DNA from: an uncultured Erythrobacter sp.
GTDB lineage: Bacteria; Pseudomonadota; Alphaproteobacteria; Sphingomonadales; Sphingomonadaceae
NCBI RefSeq assembly: GCF_947499705.1
Contig: NZ_CANMPJ010000002.1
Coordinates: forward strand, 864,688-928,687
Length of the DNA: 64,000 bases
Direction: 5' to 3'
Both the position numbers and the translations under genes were made by a program. Shown in pieces: positions 26,303 to 36,200 of this stretch. The notes beneath the pieces are model-generated. The model ran no database searches, was not told where the DNA came from, and saw only the letters and a list, made by a program, of their open reading frames with translations. Position 1 is the first letter of the stretch. Every line of letters starts with the position of its first letter.

Positions 26303-27763
26303 TTGAGTAGCGAAGCCACATCTTTGCCCGCAGTGGGCAGCACTCTGGTGATGAGTGATGGCTCGCTGGAAGTGGTGACGGCCGAGATGGTCGAGGCTTT
26401 GGCCACCGGTTCGCGGCTGTTGGCTGTTGGCAGCGGTGACGGTCAGAACCATGTGCTGCTCATTGCACCCGAAGAAGCGAAGGCCGCTGACACGGCCGTT
26501 TCGAACGCCTTCGAGGCGTTTTCCGCTATGTCGCAAGTCCGCGATGCCGCGATCCTCAAATTCTTTGAGCTGGCTGCGAGCCGATTGCGCGATGACACGG
26601 TGTGGCAGGCGATCTGCGAAGCCAACGCTGCCGATGTCGAGCGCGCGCTTGCCAAGGGTCGCACCGTTGGTCGCTTGAAGGTCAACGACAAAGCCCGGCA
26701 GGCGATGATCGACGGGCTGGATGAATGGCATGGGCTCGGCGTTTTCCGCAATTCGGTGATCGAGACGGTCGAGCGTGATGGGTTCACGGTCGATCTGATC
26801 CGCGCGCCCTTGGGCGTGGTCGGATTTGTGTTCGAAGGCCGCCCGAATGTCGTGGTGGACGCCTGCGGCGTGCTGCTGACTGGCAACAGTGTGGTCTTCC
26901 GGATCGGCTCTGACGCGATCGGGACGGCGCGCACAATCCTCGCTCAGGTTGTTGAGCCTGCCTTGCAAGAGGCGGGGATGCCACAAGGCGCTGTCTCGCT
27001 GGTCGATCACACGAGCCACGGGGCTGGCTGGGCTTTGTTCAGCGATGACCGGTTGGGCCTCGCCGTTGCGCGGGGATCGGGCGAGGCGGTGGCGATGCTC
27101 GGCGCGATTGCGCGGCAGAGCGGAGTGCCGGTAAGCCTGCACGGGCGCGGCGGGGCCTGGATGTTTGTCGGCGACGATGCGGTCGAGGAAAGGATCGCGC
27201 CGGTCGTTGCCCGGTCGCTCGATCGCAAGGTTTGCAACACGCTAAACACGCTGTGCGTGCCTCGCGCGAATTTGGACGCGGCGCTCGCGGCGCTTGTCAC
27301 CGCGTCCGAGCAGATTGTTCAGAGCTATCCGGACGGGATGATCGTCCATGCGGGAGCCGAAACGCTGCCGCAGGTTCAGTCACTTGCCGGTGTGCAGGCG
27401 ATTGATCTTGTACCATTGGGCGAGGCGAATCTGGGCACCGAATGGGAATGGGATGACTGCCCCGAGATTACTATCGAAGTGATCGACACACTCGCCGATG
27501 GCTACGCTTTGCTCAACACCTTCAGCCCGCGCTTCGTCGCCACGCTGCTGAGCGATAACGCTGCGGAGCACGAGCGGTTCTTCAACGCGGTCGAATGTCC
27601 GTTTGTCGGCGACGATCACACGCGCTGGGTCGATGGCCAGTTTGCGCTGGGCAAGCCGGAGCTTGGTTTGTCGAACTGGGAGAACGGGCGCTTGCTAGGA
27701 CGTTCCGGTATTCTCGCCGGGGATTCGGTTTTCACCGTGCGGATGCGATATCGGAAAGCGTGA
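26303..27763 (+). CDS. ProA-like aldehyde dehydrogenase
   Basis: 486 aa, aldehyde dehydrogenase superfamily, nearest in pattern to glutamate-5-semialdehyde dehydrogenase (ProA): GVVGFVFEGRPNVVVDACG, the catalytic Cys in KVCNTLNTLCVPRA (ProA has CNA-x-ETLLV), and WVDGQFALGKPELGLS near the end. It is divergent from standard ProA and has an extra N-terminal ~70-residue segment. The TTG start at 26303 has GGAG 7 bp upstream; the open frame reaches back to GTG 26264. No proB neighbour. It may be the proline enzyme or a paralogue with another substrate. Confidence 0.78.
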   Translation: MSSEATSLPAVGSTLVMSDGSLEVVTAEMVEALATGSRLLAVGSGDGQNHVLLIAPEEAKAADTAVSNAFEAFSAMSQVRDAAILKFFELAASRLRDDTVWQAICEANAADVERALAKGRTVGRLKVNDKARQAMIDGLDEWHGLGVFRNSVIETVERDGFTVDLIRAPLGVVGFVFEGRPNVVVDACGVLLTGNSVVFRIGSDAIGTARTILAQVVEPALQEAGMPQGAVSLVDHTSHGAGWALFSDDRLGLAVARGSGEAVAMLGAIARQSGVPVSLHGRGGAWMFVGDDAVEERIAPVVARSLDRKVCNTLNTLCVPRANLDAALAALVTASEQIVQSYPDGMIVHAGAETLPQVQSLAGVQAIDLVPLGEANLGTEWEWDDCPEITIEVIDTLADGYALLNTFSPRFVATLLSDNAAEHERFFNAVECPFVGDDHTRWVDGQFALGKPELGLSNWENGRLLGRSGILAGDSVFTVRMRYRKA

Positions 27764-27765
27764 GC

Positions 27766-27796
27766 TGAGGGACCGCGCACGGAGCGCAGCCCCTCA
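27766..27796. terminator. Possible bidirectional terminator
   Basis: TGAGGG (27766-27771) pairs with CCCTCA (27791-27796), with an inner GCGC/GCGC stem and a 3-nt internal loop. It sits between the convergent ProA-like and peptide-transporter genes. No clear T-run, so weak evidence. Confidence 0.35.
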
Positions 27797-27804
27797 ATTC
27801 ATAA

Positions 27805-29562
27805 TCAAGCGCCGGGTTTAAGTTCGCCTTCTGGATGAACGCCCGCGGCAGCCGGTTCGCCCAACTCGGCTTCGCCGGCGAGGTGCGCGCCTTCATCGGT
27901 GAGCGTATCTAGATGCATCAGTTTCTTGATCATTGGGCTGATGACCATGACGACCACGCCGATGCCGACAGCGTAGATACCAACGGTGTTATAGACGTCG
28001 AGCACAACCTCTTTGCCCGAAGCGTCCCCGACACCTTCAGCACCGGTCGCCGCCGCAATCAGACCCGCAGCGAAATTACCCGTCGCCGATGCGAAGAACC
28101 ATGTGCCCATGATCAAGGAAGCGATCTGCGCTGGCGCCAAGCGGTTCATGGCCGAAAGCCCAACGGGCGACAGACACAGTTCGCCGGTCGTGTGGAGCAG
28201 GTAGATCAGGAAGATAAAGATCACTGGCGTCGGAATGTCGACTCCAACGCTGTTTGCACCCCAGACCAGCACCAGAAAGCCCAGCCCGACCTGAATCACG
28301 CCAAGGCCGAATTTCATCGGTGTCGACGGGTCCATTCCGCGCTGACCCAACCAGGTCCAGAGCGTTGCGAAGACCGGCGCGAGCAAGATTATGTAGATCG
28401 CATTGATGGACTGGAACACCGATGCGGGTACACCGCCGCGATCCACATGACGGTCGGTGAAAAGGTTGAGCGAAGAGCCAGCCTGTTCGAACAGCGCCCA
28501 GAACACGATCGACACAATGATTAGGAACATCGCCGCGACGATTCGGTCCCGATCGTGGTCGGTCTTCGCAATCATCTGCAAGATCATCACCGAAAGAACC
28601 CCACCTAGTCCGATGACTGCGGGCAGGCGCGCCTCAGTATTTCCCATGGCAACGAAGAACATGGAAACGACGAGCAGGGCCGATAGCCCGACATAGGAAT
28701 AAATCGCAGGTTTAGGAGCCGCCGCATAGCTTCCATAGGGAAGCTGGAAGGTGGCGATAGCGAGGACGTAGCAAACCAGCGCGGCCCCGAACGTGCCAAG
28801 GAAGACCCCGACCGCGTCCTGATACTGGATCGCGATCCAGCACAAAGCTACAAGCGCGAATCCGAACCCGTAGATTGCGAGTTCCTTGCTCTTTTCGAGG
28901 ATGGCAGGCGGCTCGCCGCGACCCAACAAGAGCGGTTTGCCCCAGACGAACACGACCAAGCCAGCAAGCATACCGATCCCGGCGAGACCGAAGCCATAGG
29001 CCCATCCATAGGTTTCGCCGATGAACCCGCAGAGCAGAGCGCCAATCGCGGCGCCAAGGTTAATGCCCATGTAGAAGATGGTATAGGCGCCGTCGCGACG
29101 TACATCGGTTCTCGGATAAAGCTGTCCGACAATCACCGAGATGTTGGCTTTGAGAAACCCGGAGCCGACAATAATAAGTGCGAGCGCTAGCCAGAAAACG
29201 AAGACGAATGGGTTGTTCTCGGTACCAGCCGCAGGTTCCCCCTCGAACGCCATGAATATATGGCCCAGTGTGAGCAAAATGGCGCCGAACAATACCGCCT
29301 TTCGCTGGCCCAGATACTTGTCTGCAAGGTAACCACCGATCACGGGCGTAATGTAAACGAGCGCTGTGTACGCGCCGTAGATGATTCCTGCATCGCTGTC
29401 GCCGAAGAGCCAGTGCTTGGTAAGATAGAGGATCAGCAGAGCGCGCATTCCGTAGTACGAGAAGCGCTCCCACATCTCTGCGAAGAACAGGACGAACAAT
29501 CCTTTGGGATGTCCGAGAAATGTGCCGGCACTGTCCCCGTGCGGCAATTCTTGCGTGGCCAT
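27805..29562 (-). CDS. Proton-dependent oligopeptide transporter (POT family)
   Basis: Inner-membrane proton symporter for di- and tripeptides. 585 aa with about 14 predicted hydrophobic segments. The ExxER proton/substrate motif is in EMWERFSYYGMRA, followed by GGYLADKYLGQRKA, the family loop motif. The C-terminal 30 residues are hydrophilic. Downstream of the queuosine-precursor transporter on the same strand with a 131-bp gap that probably holds its promoter. Confidence 0.94.
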   Translation of the reverse strand: MATQELPHGDSAGTFLGHPKGLFVLFFAEMWERFSYYGMRALLILYLTKHWLFGDSDAGIIYGAYTALVYITPVIGGYLADKYLGQRKAVLFGAILLTLGHIFMAFEGEPAAGTENNPFVFVFWLALALIIVGSGFLKANISVIVGQLYPRTDVRRDGAYTIFYMGINLGAAIGALLCGFIGETYGWAYGFGLAGIGMLAGLVVFVWGKPLLLGRGEPPAILEKSKELAIYGFGFALVALCWIAIQYQDAVGVFLGTFGAALVCYVLAIATFQLPYGSYAAAPKPAIYSYVGLSALLVVSMFFVAMGNTEARLPAVIGLGGVLSVMILQMIAKTDHDRDRIVAAMFLIIVSIVFWALFEQAGSSLNLFTDRHVDRGGVPASVFQSINAIYIILLAPVFATLWTWLGQRGMDPSTPMKFGLGVIQVGLGFLVLVWGANSVGVDIPTPVIFIFLIYLLHTTGELCLSPVGLSAMNRLAPAQIASLIMGTWFFASATGNFAAGLIAAATGAEGVGDASGKEVVLDVYNTVGIYAVGIGVVVMVISPMIKKLMHLDTLTDEGAHLAGEAELGEPAAAGVHPEGELKPGA

Positions 29563-29693
29563 GGATGAATAAACCTTTGTTTGATTGGCGGGCCACTGTC
29601 CCCCAAGGCCCGTTCAAGCGGCGCACCTTAGCGGCAGATCACTCTTTGTGAAGAGGGGTGCCTTTCAGCTCGCTGTACAGCACCGCGGACGGA

Positions 29694-30389
29694 TCAGCCG
29701 CGGCTGTCCAGCCATTGCGCGGCTTTTACGCCGAATGTGATCAGGAACGGCACCAGCAGCAGGCTCAGCGCAACCTTGGCAATCACCTGACCGATCAGCA
29801 GGTTGGTAATGTCGAACTCGCCGTAGAAAGCGAGGGTCACGAAGATCACAGAATCCAGCGCCTGACTGAGCGCAGATGCTATCGCACCGCGCACCATCAG
29901 GCCGAAAGTCGTTGCCTCGCCGTCTCCGCGCAGCCGGTCGAAAATCCAGATATTGAGCAGCAGCGACGTAATGTAGGCGGCCGGGCCTGCGAGCATGATG
30001 CGCGGTGTTTGGCCGAGCACCGTTTCGAACGCCGCAAGGTCGGTGGCGCGATACTCAAGCATCTCCGGTGATGCAGGAAGGCCGAGCACGAGCCAGATAA
30101 TCGCCGCCGACATGCCGAGCGGCAGGAAGCCCCACCACACGAGCTTCTGAGCCATCTTCTTTCCATAAAGCTGCGCGATGGTGCTGGAGATCACCACCAG
30201 CAACAGGAACGCAAATATCCCGGCTTCGACGGCAAGGTTGCTGGGCCACAATTGCACCTGTTTGAAGGCGACAACCCCCGCGATCACCGTCATCCCGCCA
30301 TAGAGCAGCAGGAAGACGAACAGGCCCAAAGGCATGTTGGCGAGTGGATTGGCTGCGGTATCGGTGGCCGATGGGCTGGTTTCGCTCAT
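29694..30389 (-). CDS. yhhQ: Queuosine precursor transporter (YhhQ/DUF165)
   Basis: Integral membrane protein, 231 aa, about 6-7 hydrophobic segments. Family marks include a helix with VISSTIAQLYGKK, MLAGPAAYITSLLLNIWIFDRL and SALSQALDSVIFVTLAFYG. YhhQ proteins import preQ0/preQ1 for tRNA queuosine synthesis. The Met at 30389 (MSETSPSAT) was chosen; the frame upstream lacks membrane character. I looked for a preQ1 riboswitch upstream and did not recognise one. Divergent from the nucleoside transporter. Confidence 0.88.
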   Translation of the reverse strand: MSETSPSATDTAANPLANMPLGLFVFLLLYGGMTVIAGVVAFKQVQLWPSNLAVEAGIFAFLLLVVISSTIAQLYGKKMAQKLVWWGFLPLGMSAAIIWLVLGLPASPEMLEYRATDLAAFETVLGQTPRIMLAGPAAYITSLLLNIWIFDRLRGDGEATTFGLMVRGAIASALSQALDSVIFVTLAFYGEFDITNLLIGQVIAKVALSLLLVPFLITFGVKAAQWLDSRG

Positions 30390-30592
30390 CGTCGCAGGCG
30401 TAAGGTGTGCTTCCGGAAATTGGAAGTCGGCGGGGCGCACCTTTCCCACGAGTCTTGCACTGCCTGCGCGTTTCACAGTTGCGCTGACAGTGACAAACTG
30501 CCACCCACCATGCCCGCGCGCCCTTCGCGGTGAGCACATGGGACATTTCTGTAGGGAAATTCGGGGGCAACGGCACCGCCGTGAACGAGAAT

Positions 30593-32056
30593 ATGACGTC
30601 CGTCCTGTTCAGCTTGGCAGGCATCGCAGCAATTCTACTCATCGCTTTCACGCTGTCTTCGGGCAAGCGGCGCATCAATCCGCGCGTGGTTGGATCGGCT
30701 TTTGCGTTACAGGCGGTGATGGCGCTGCTTGTGCTGCGCACCGATTTCGGAGTCAAAGTGATCGATTGGCTGTCGAACGGCGTGATCGCGCTGCTCGACT
30801 TTTCCAAAGTCGGAATCACCAGTGTGTTTGGCCCGATGGAGAGCAATCCCTTTGCCAACACATTTGTGATCGCGGCTCTGCCCGTGATTGTGTTCTTCGC
30901 GGCGATCGTATCGATCCTCTACCACCTCGGCATCATGCAGAAGCTTGTGCGCTGGGTGGGCGGGGCAATCGGCTGGATCACCGGGATCAGCAAGGTTGAG
31001 GCGCTCGGCAGCGCCGCGAATATCTTTGTCGGCCAATCCGAAAGCCCGCTGGTCGTTCGGCCTTACCTCGCGGCATTGCCGCCTGCGCGGCTGTTTACAC
31101 TGATGAGCGTGGGGATGGCAGGCGTCGCGGGCACGATTCTGGCGGCCTATGCCAGCTTTATCGGGGCGGAGGCCGTGCCGTTCCTACTCGCCGCAGCCTT
31201 TATGTCCGCGCCGGGCGGTATCCTGATGGCGAAGATCATCATGCCGGATGATGGGGAAGAAGAGCCGGAAGGCCCCAGTGTCGCGACGATGGCAGGCGCG
31301 CGGATGAAGAAGTCCACGACCCTTTCTACTGACGCAACGCGGGTCACGATGGTCGCCGAAAACGGCGAAGAGGTCGAACTGCCCCAGTCGCGGATCAGCG
31401 CGGGCGGTCCGGCGGCGATTGTCGAAGGCGGCAAGCCAGGTGAAGTCGAAATGGCGGAGACCTTCGAAGAAGGCCAGCGCCCGGCAAACATTATCGAAGC
31501 CGCAGCCCAAGGCACGCAAACCGGTGTAAAGTTGGCGGTCGCGGTCGGCGCGATGGTGATGGTGTTTGTCGCCTTGGTTGCGCTCGCCAATGGCATGCTC
31601 GGGGGTGTCGGTTCGGGCATCGTTTCCCTTGCAGCAGGTGCCGGTGTGCCGTTTTCGCCAGAGACCGCTACTTGGCTCAGCACGATCAGTTTCCAGAAAC
31701 TGCTCGGCTATGTCTTCGCACCGGTCATGTTCCTGATCGGCATTTCGGATTGGGAGCAGGCGCAGATTGCAGGCGGGCTGTTCGGCACCAAGATCGTGCT
31801 CAACGAGTTTGTGGCATTCATCGATCTCGGCGCGATGACCGCTGGCGAGTTGACCGATCGCAGCCGCGCCATCGTGACCTTTGCGCTGTGCGGTTTTGCT
31901 AACTTCTCGTCGATCGCGATCCAGATGGCGGTGACAGGCGGTCTTGCCCCTAATCAACGTCCGGTGATCGCACGTCTCGGGTTGAAGGCGCTTGCCGCGG
32001 GCAGCCTCGCTAACCTGATGAGCGCCGCCCTCGCGAGCCTGTTTCTGCCGCTTTGA
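30593..32056 (+). CDS. Concentrative nucleoside transporter (CNT/NupC)
   Basis: Sodium- or proton-coupled nucleoside uptake protein, 487 aa from ATG 30593 (a GTG at 30581 is also possible). Core motifs: GQSESPLVVRPYL, MSVGMAGVAGTILAAYASF, and FVAFIDLG...RSRAIVTFALCGFANFSSIAIQ in the C-terminal transport domain. An unusual ~90-residue hydrophilic insert (starting PDDGEEEPEGPS, ending EEGQRPANIIEAAAQG) lies between the N- and C-terminal membrane halves. Followed 38 bp later by an oxygenase gene. Confidence 0.92.
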   Translation: MTSVLFSLAGIAAILLIAFTLSSGKRRINPRVVGSAFALQAVMALLVLRTDFGVKVIDWLSNGVIALLDFSKVGITSVFGPMESNPFANTFVIAALPVIVFFAAIVSILYHLGIMQKLVRWVGGAIGWITGISKVEALGSAANIFVGQSESPLVVRPYLAALPPARLFTLMSVGMAGVAGTILAAYASFIGAEAVPFLLAAAFMSAPGGILMAKIIMPDDGEEEPEGPSVATMAGARMKKSTTLSTDATRVTMVAENGEEVELPQSRISAGGPAAIVEGGKPGEVEMAETFEEGQRPANIIEAAAQGTQTGVKLAVAVGAMVMVFVALVALANGMLGGVGSGIVSLAAGAGVPFSPETATWLSTISFQKLLGYVFAPVMFLIGISDWEQAQIAGGLFGTKIVLNEFVAFIDLGAMTAGELTDRSRAIVTFALCGFANFSSIAIQMAVTGGLAPNQRPVIARLGLKALAAGSLANLMSAALASLFLPL

Positions 32057-32094
32057 ATATTGTCGCGGGCGGGCGGCGTGCCTAATACGGTCCT

Positions 32095-33036
32095 ATGACC
32101 GATACCAAAGCCAAGATCGCCAGCGTCTCGCTGAACCAACCGCTCGAAGATATCGCGGACGAGTTGGGGCGGAGTTTCTCCGAATACGGTTTCGCCGTGG
32201 TGCGCGACCATGGCATTCCGCAAGTGCTTATCGACCGCGCCGAGGCAAAGTCGAAGGAATTCTTTGCGCTGCCCGATCCGGTGAAGCGCGAATACAAGAT
32301 CGAAGGCGGCGGCGGCGCGCGTGGATACACTCCGTTCGGTACGGAGAAAGCGAAAGACGCGAGCGTCTTCGATCTCAAGGAATTCTGGCATGTCGGCCGC
32401 TCGCTCGAGCCGGGACACTCGCTCGCTGAGTTCATGGCGCCCAATGTCTGGCCTGACGAGGTGGATGGATTTCGCGATACGTTCAGCGAATTGTTCTCTG
32501 CATTCGAAACTGCTGGGTCGCGTGCGCTGGAAGCGATTGCCTTACATCTCGGACTGGAACGCAAGTTTTTCGATCCGACAGTTGAAGACGGCAATTCGGT
32601 GATGCGCCTGCTCCACTATCCGCCACTTGGGCCAGATGCCCCCGAAGGCGCGATCCGCGCGGCAGCGCACGGCGACATCAACACGATCACGCTGCTGCTC
32701 GGTGCCGAAGAGGCTGGTCTGGAGCTGCTGACAAAGGCAGGCGAGTGGCAGGCGGTCGACGTTCCCGAGGGCGGTCTGGTCATCAATGTAGGTGACATGC
32801 TGGAACGGCTGACCAATGGACGGCTGCGCTCGACCACGCACCGGGTCGTCAATCCGCGCGGACCGGCTGCGCAAAGATCCCGCTATTCGATGCCGTTTTT
32901 CCTCCATTTCCGACCGGATTACCTGATCGAGCCGCTCGAAAGCTGTGTGTCCGAAGCCGATGCCGATTCGGTCCAACCGCCGATTACGGCTCACGATTTC
33001 CTGCAGCAGCGGCTGCGCGAGATCAATTTGGCGTAA
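32095..33036 (+). CDS. 2-oxoglutarate/Fe(II) oxygenase (isopenicillin N synthase-like)
   Basis: 313 aa. N-terminal DIOX_N-type region with YGFAVVRDHGIP; double-stranded beta-helix core with the iron ligands HxD (AAHGDINTITLLLG) and distal His (RSTTHRVVNP), plus the 2-oxoglutarate-binding Arg in RSRYSMPFFLHF. NVGDMLERLTNGR is typical of the family. Proteobacterial members of this group often act on small molecules of unknown identity. Behind the nucleoside transporter, possibly in one operon, which hints at a nucleoside or base substrate but does not prove it. Confidence 0.9.
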   Translation: MTDTKAKIASVSLNQPLEDIADELGRSFSEYGFAVVRDHGIPQVLIDRAEAKSKEFFALPDPVKREYKIEGGGGARGYTPFGTEKAKDASVFDLKEFWHVGRSLEPGHSLAEFMAPNVWPDEVDGFRDTFSELFSAFETAGSRALEAIALHLGLERKFFDPTVEDGNSVMRLLHYPPLGPDAPEGAIRAAAHGDINTITLLLGAEEAGLELLTKAGEWQAVDVPEGGLVINVGDMLERLTNGRLRSTTHRVVNPRGPAAQRSRYSMPFFLHFRPDYLIEPLESCVSEADADSVQPPITAHDFLQQRLREINLA

Positions 33037-33278
33037 TCATCGGTCGTTTCGGCGAACGATCCGAAAATACAGGAATCTCGTTGCGTGCGTGCAACACACG
33101 CCGCCAAACGCACGGGAATCCGGGGCTTGAGCGGCTCCGATTTGCTGCAATCGCGAAGAGCGCCTGTGAGCTCTCCACAGGATTCATCAAACTGTCACAA
33201 AACAGTCGCTTTTCGGACGCCGAACGCACCTAAGGGGGTGCCGCATCACAGATTTCCACCGTGTCCAGGGGCCTAACC

Positions 33279-36200
33279 ATGAAATTGAAATATCTCCTGG
33301 CAGCGAGCGTCGTCAGCCTCTCTGCCGCAGCAACTATCGCAACTCCAGCCGCCGCCCAGCAAATCACCTCGGGTGTTGAAGGCCAGGTAACCGACGCGGA
33401 GGGCAACAGCCTTCCCGGCGCAGTCGTAACCGTCACCGACGAACGCACGGGCAGCACCCGCACTTCGACGGCAGGCAGCAACGGCAACTTCCGTATCCAG
33501 TCGCTGCAGCCGGGCGGTCCCTACACCGTAACCGTCACAGCATCTGGCTTTGAAGGTCAGACGGTTGAAAACGTCTTCACCAACATTTCAGGCAATACCG
33601 GTTTCGACTTCGCGCTAACCGCGACTGCTGCTGGCGCGGCCGATAACGTGATCGTCGTTACCGGCGCCCGCGCTTCGGTTACTCAGGTAGCTGTTGGTCC
33701 GGGTACGGCATTCGGCACCGAGACACTTGAAGCGTTCCCGTCGATCACGCGCGACGTTCGCGACATCATCCGGATCGATCCACGCGTCAGTCTCGAAGGC
33801 AACAACGACGTCGATCGTATCTCCTGCCTCGGCGGCAACGACCGTTCGAACACCTTCACGGTTGACGGCATTGTTCAGGCCGACGTGTTCGGTCTGAACG
33901 GTACGCCTTTCGCCGCGCGTAACTCACTGCCGCTGCCGTTCGACGTCGTGGATCAGGTTTCGGTCGAGTTCGCACCGTTCGACGTTGAGTATTCGGAATT
34001 CACGGGCTGTCTCGTCAACGTCGTGACCAAGGCCGGTGGCAACAAGTTCAGCGGCTCCGCCTTCATCACCTATTTCGACGAAGGTCTTTTCGCCGACAAC
34101 ATCGACGGCCGCAATCTCAACGCCGGTTCGGAAACCCGCTGGGGTGCCACACTGTCCGGTCCGATCATTCCTGATCGTCTGTTTTTCTCGGTAGGCTACG
34201 AAGAAACCGATCTGGGTGACGGCAACAACTTCGGCCCTGCAGGATCAGGCTTCACCAACGAAGCCGAGTTCGTTTCGCAGGCCCAGTTCGATCGCTTCGC
34301 TGAAATCGCGAATCGCGTTTACGGCCAGGATATTGGCGGCTTCCCGAACCAGCTCGCTGAAAGCGCCGTGCGCTACTTCGGTCGTCTCGATGCTCAGATC
34401 ACCGACGATCACCGCCTTGAAGCAACCTATCAGCGTCTTGAAGAAACCAACATCGAATCCGATTTCGGTGGCCAGAACCTGACGGGCTTCAACTCGTTCG
34501 AGGACGAAGGCACGATCTCGGATTACTATTCGGTCCGTCTTTATTCCGAGTGGAGCGACACGATATCGACGGAGCTGCGCGTTAGCCGCGCCGAAGTCGG
34601 CGACGTGCAGGGCCCGGTTGGCTTCGGCGAAGCACAGTCGGACAATCCGACTGTCCGCCTCGCTGTTGGCGTTGCGCCGGACGGCACCTCGACCGAGAAC
34701 GGCTTGCTTTCAACTGGTCCGGGAATCTTCCGTTCGGCTAACCAGCTCGACACGAAAATCGACCAGGCTCGTTTCCAGATGAATGTGGATGCTGGCAACG
34801 GTCACTTCCTCAAGTTCGGTGCTGAGATCAACGACCTTGAAGTGTTCAACCTGTTCGCGATCAACGCAACTGGCACGATCTTCTTCGATGGCCTCGACGA
34901 TTTCGAGCAGGGCCTTGTTGCTGACGGCTTCTTCTCAAGCGTCTTCGGCGATGTCGACGATCTGGTGGGCGGTGGCGCGCTTGGCGGTGCGACCATCGCA
35001 TCGGCTCAAGGCGGCGACATCAACAACGCCGCAGCGTTGTTCAGCCGCCGGATTTATTCGGTTTACGCGCAGGACGAATGGCAGGCGACCGACCAGTTGT
35101 CGGTCAATGCCGGTATTCGCGTGCAGCTCTATGATGGCGACGCACCGCAGGCCAACCCGCTGTTCCTAGAGCGTTATGGCTTCACCAATGCCAACTCGTT
35201 CGGTCGTCTCGACACGGTCCTTCTCCCGCGTATTTCGGCGAGCTACGAGTTTGAAAATGAAGGCTTCTTCTCGAATAGCCGTCTGACTGGTGGTGTCGGC
35301 GTCTTCTCTGGCGGCGATCCGGTGGTATATTACTCGAACGCGTTCTCGAACAACGGCTTCTCGAGCGCAAATGGGGACACCTTCGATTGTAACGCAGCCG
35401 AACTGCCGATCGACCCGGCAACCGGCCAGATCGACGTGGTCACTGGCGGTACCTTCACTGGTATTCCAGCATGTGCGATCAACGCAGGTGTTGCGACTGC
35501 CGAACAAGGCGGCGCGGACGTTCAATCGACTGCTCCAGATTTTGACGTGCCGACTGTGGTGCGTGCCAACCTCGGTTTCTCGACCGAATTCGGTACCGAA
35601 ACCGGCTTCTTCAGCAACTGGCGTCTGAACCTCGATTACATCTATTCGCGGTTCAACGATGCGCTGAACTTCGTTGATCTGTCGCAGGCACCCGATATCC
35701 GGACTAATGGCGGCTTCACCGTCGATGGCCGTCCAATCTATGCCGCAGTCGATGCGACCCAGGCAGGCTGTAACGCCGTCCTAGAGAACAACGGCGGCAC
35801 GCCTCCGGTTTACACTGGACTGACAGCAGATTGCTTCGGCACTCGCCGGGACGACAACATCCAGCTGACCAATGGTCGCAGCTCGGACAGCCACAGCTTC
35901 TCGGTCATCCTTGCAAAGACGTTTGATGGAGGTCTTCTGACCGAAGGTGGCAGCACTCGCCTGAACTTCGGTTACGCCTTCACCGACTCGAACAACGCAC
36001 GTAACAACCAGTCTTCGACGGCAACTTCGTCGTTCGATGCTACCGCAGCGTTCGACCGGCAAGACCCGGCAGTGTCGACGGCAACGACCGAAACCCGTCA
36101 CAACTTCACTGCAACCATGGCCTTCACCGAAGAGTTTATCGAAGGCTATGACACCAGCCTCGGTATTTTCTTCCGGGCTCGTGAAGGTCGGCCTTACAGC

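Noticed and set aside
30390..30592. preQ1 riboswitch before the queuosine-precursor transporter
   Set aside because: No preQ1-I or preQ1-II like hairpin with A-rich tail was recognisable.
33186..33207. TGTCACAAAACAGTC-like motif before the TonB-dependent receptor as a PpsR box
   Set aside because: The half-sites are not separated by 12 bases, so it does not fit TGT-N12-ACA.
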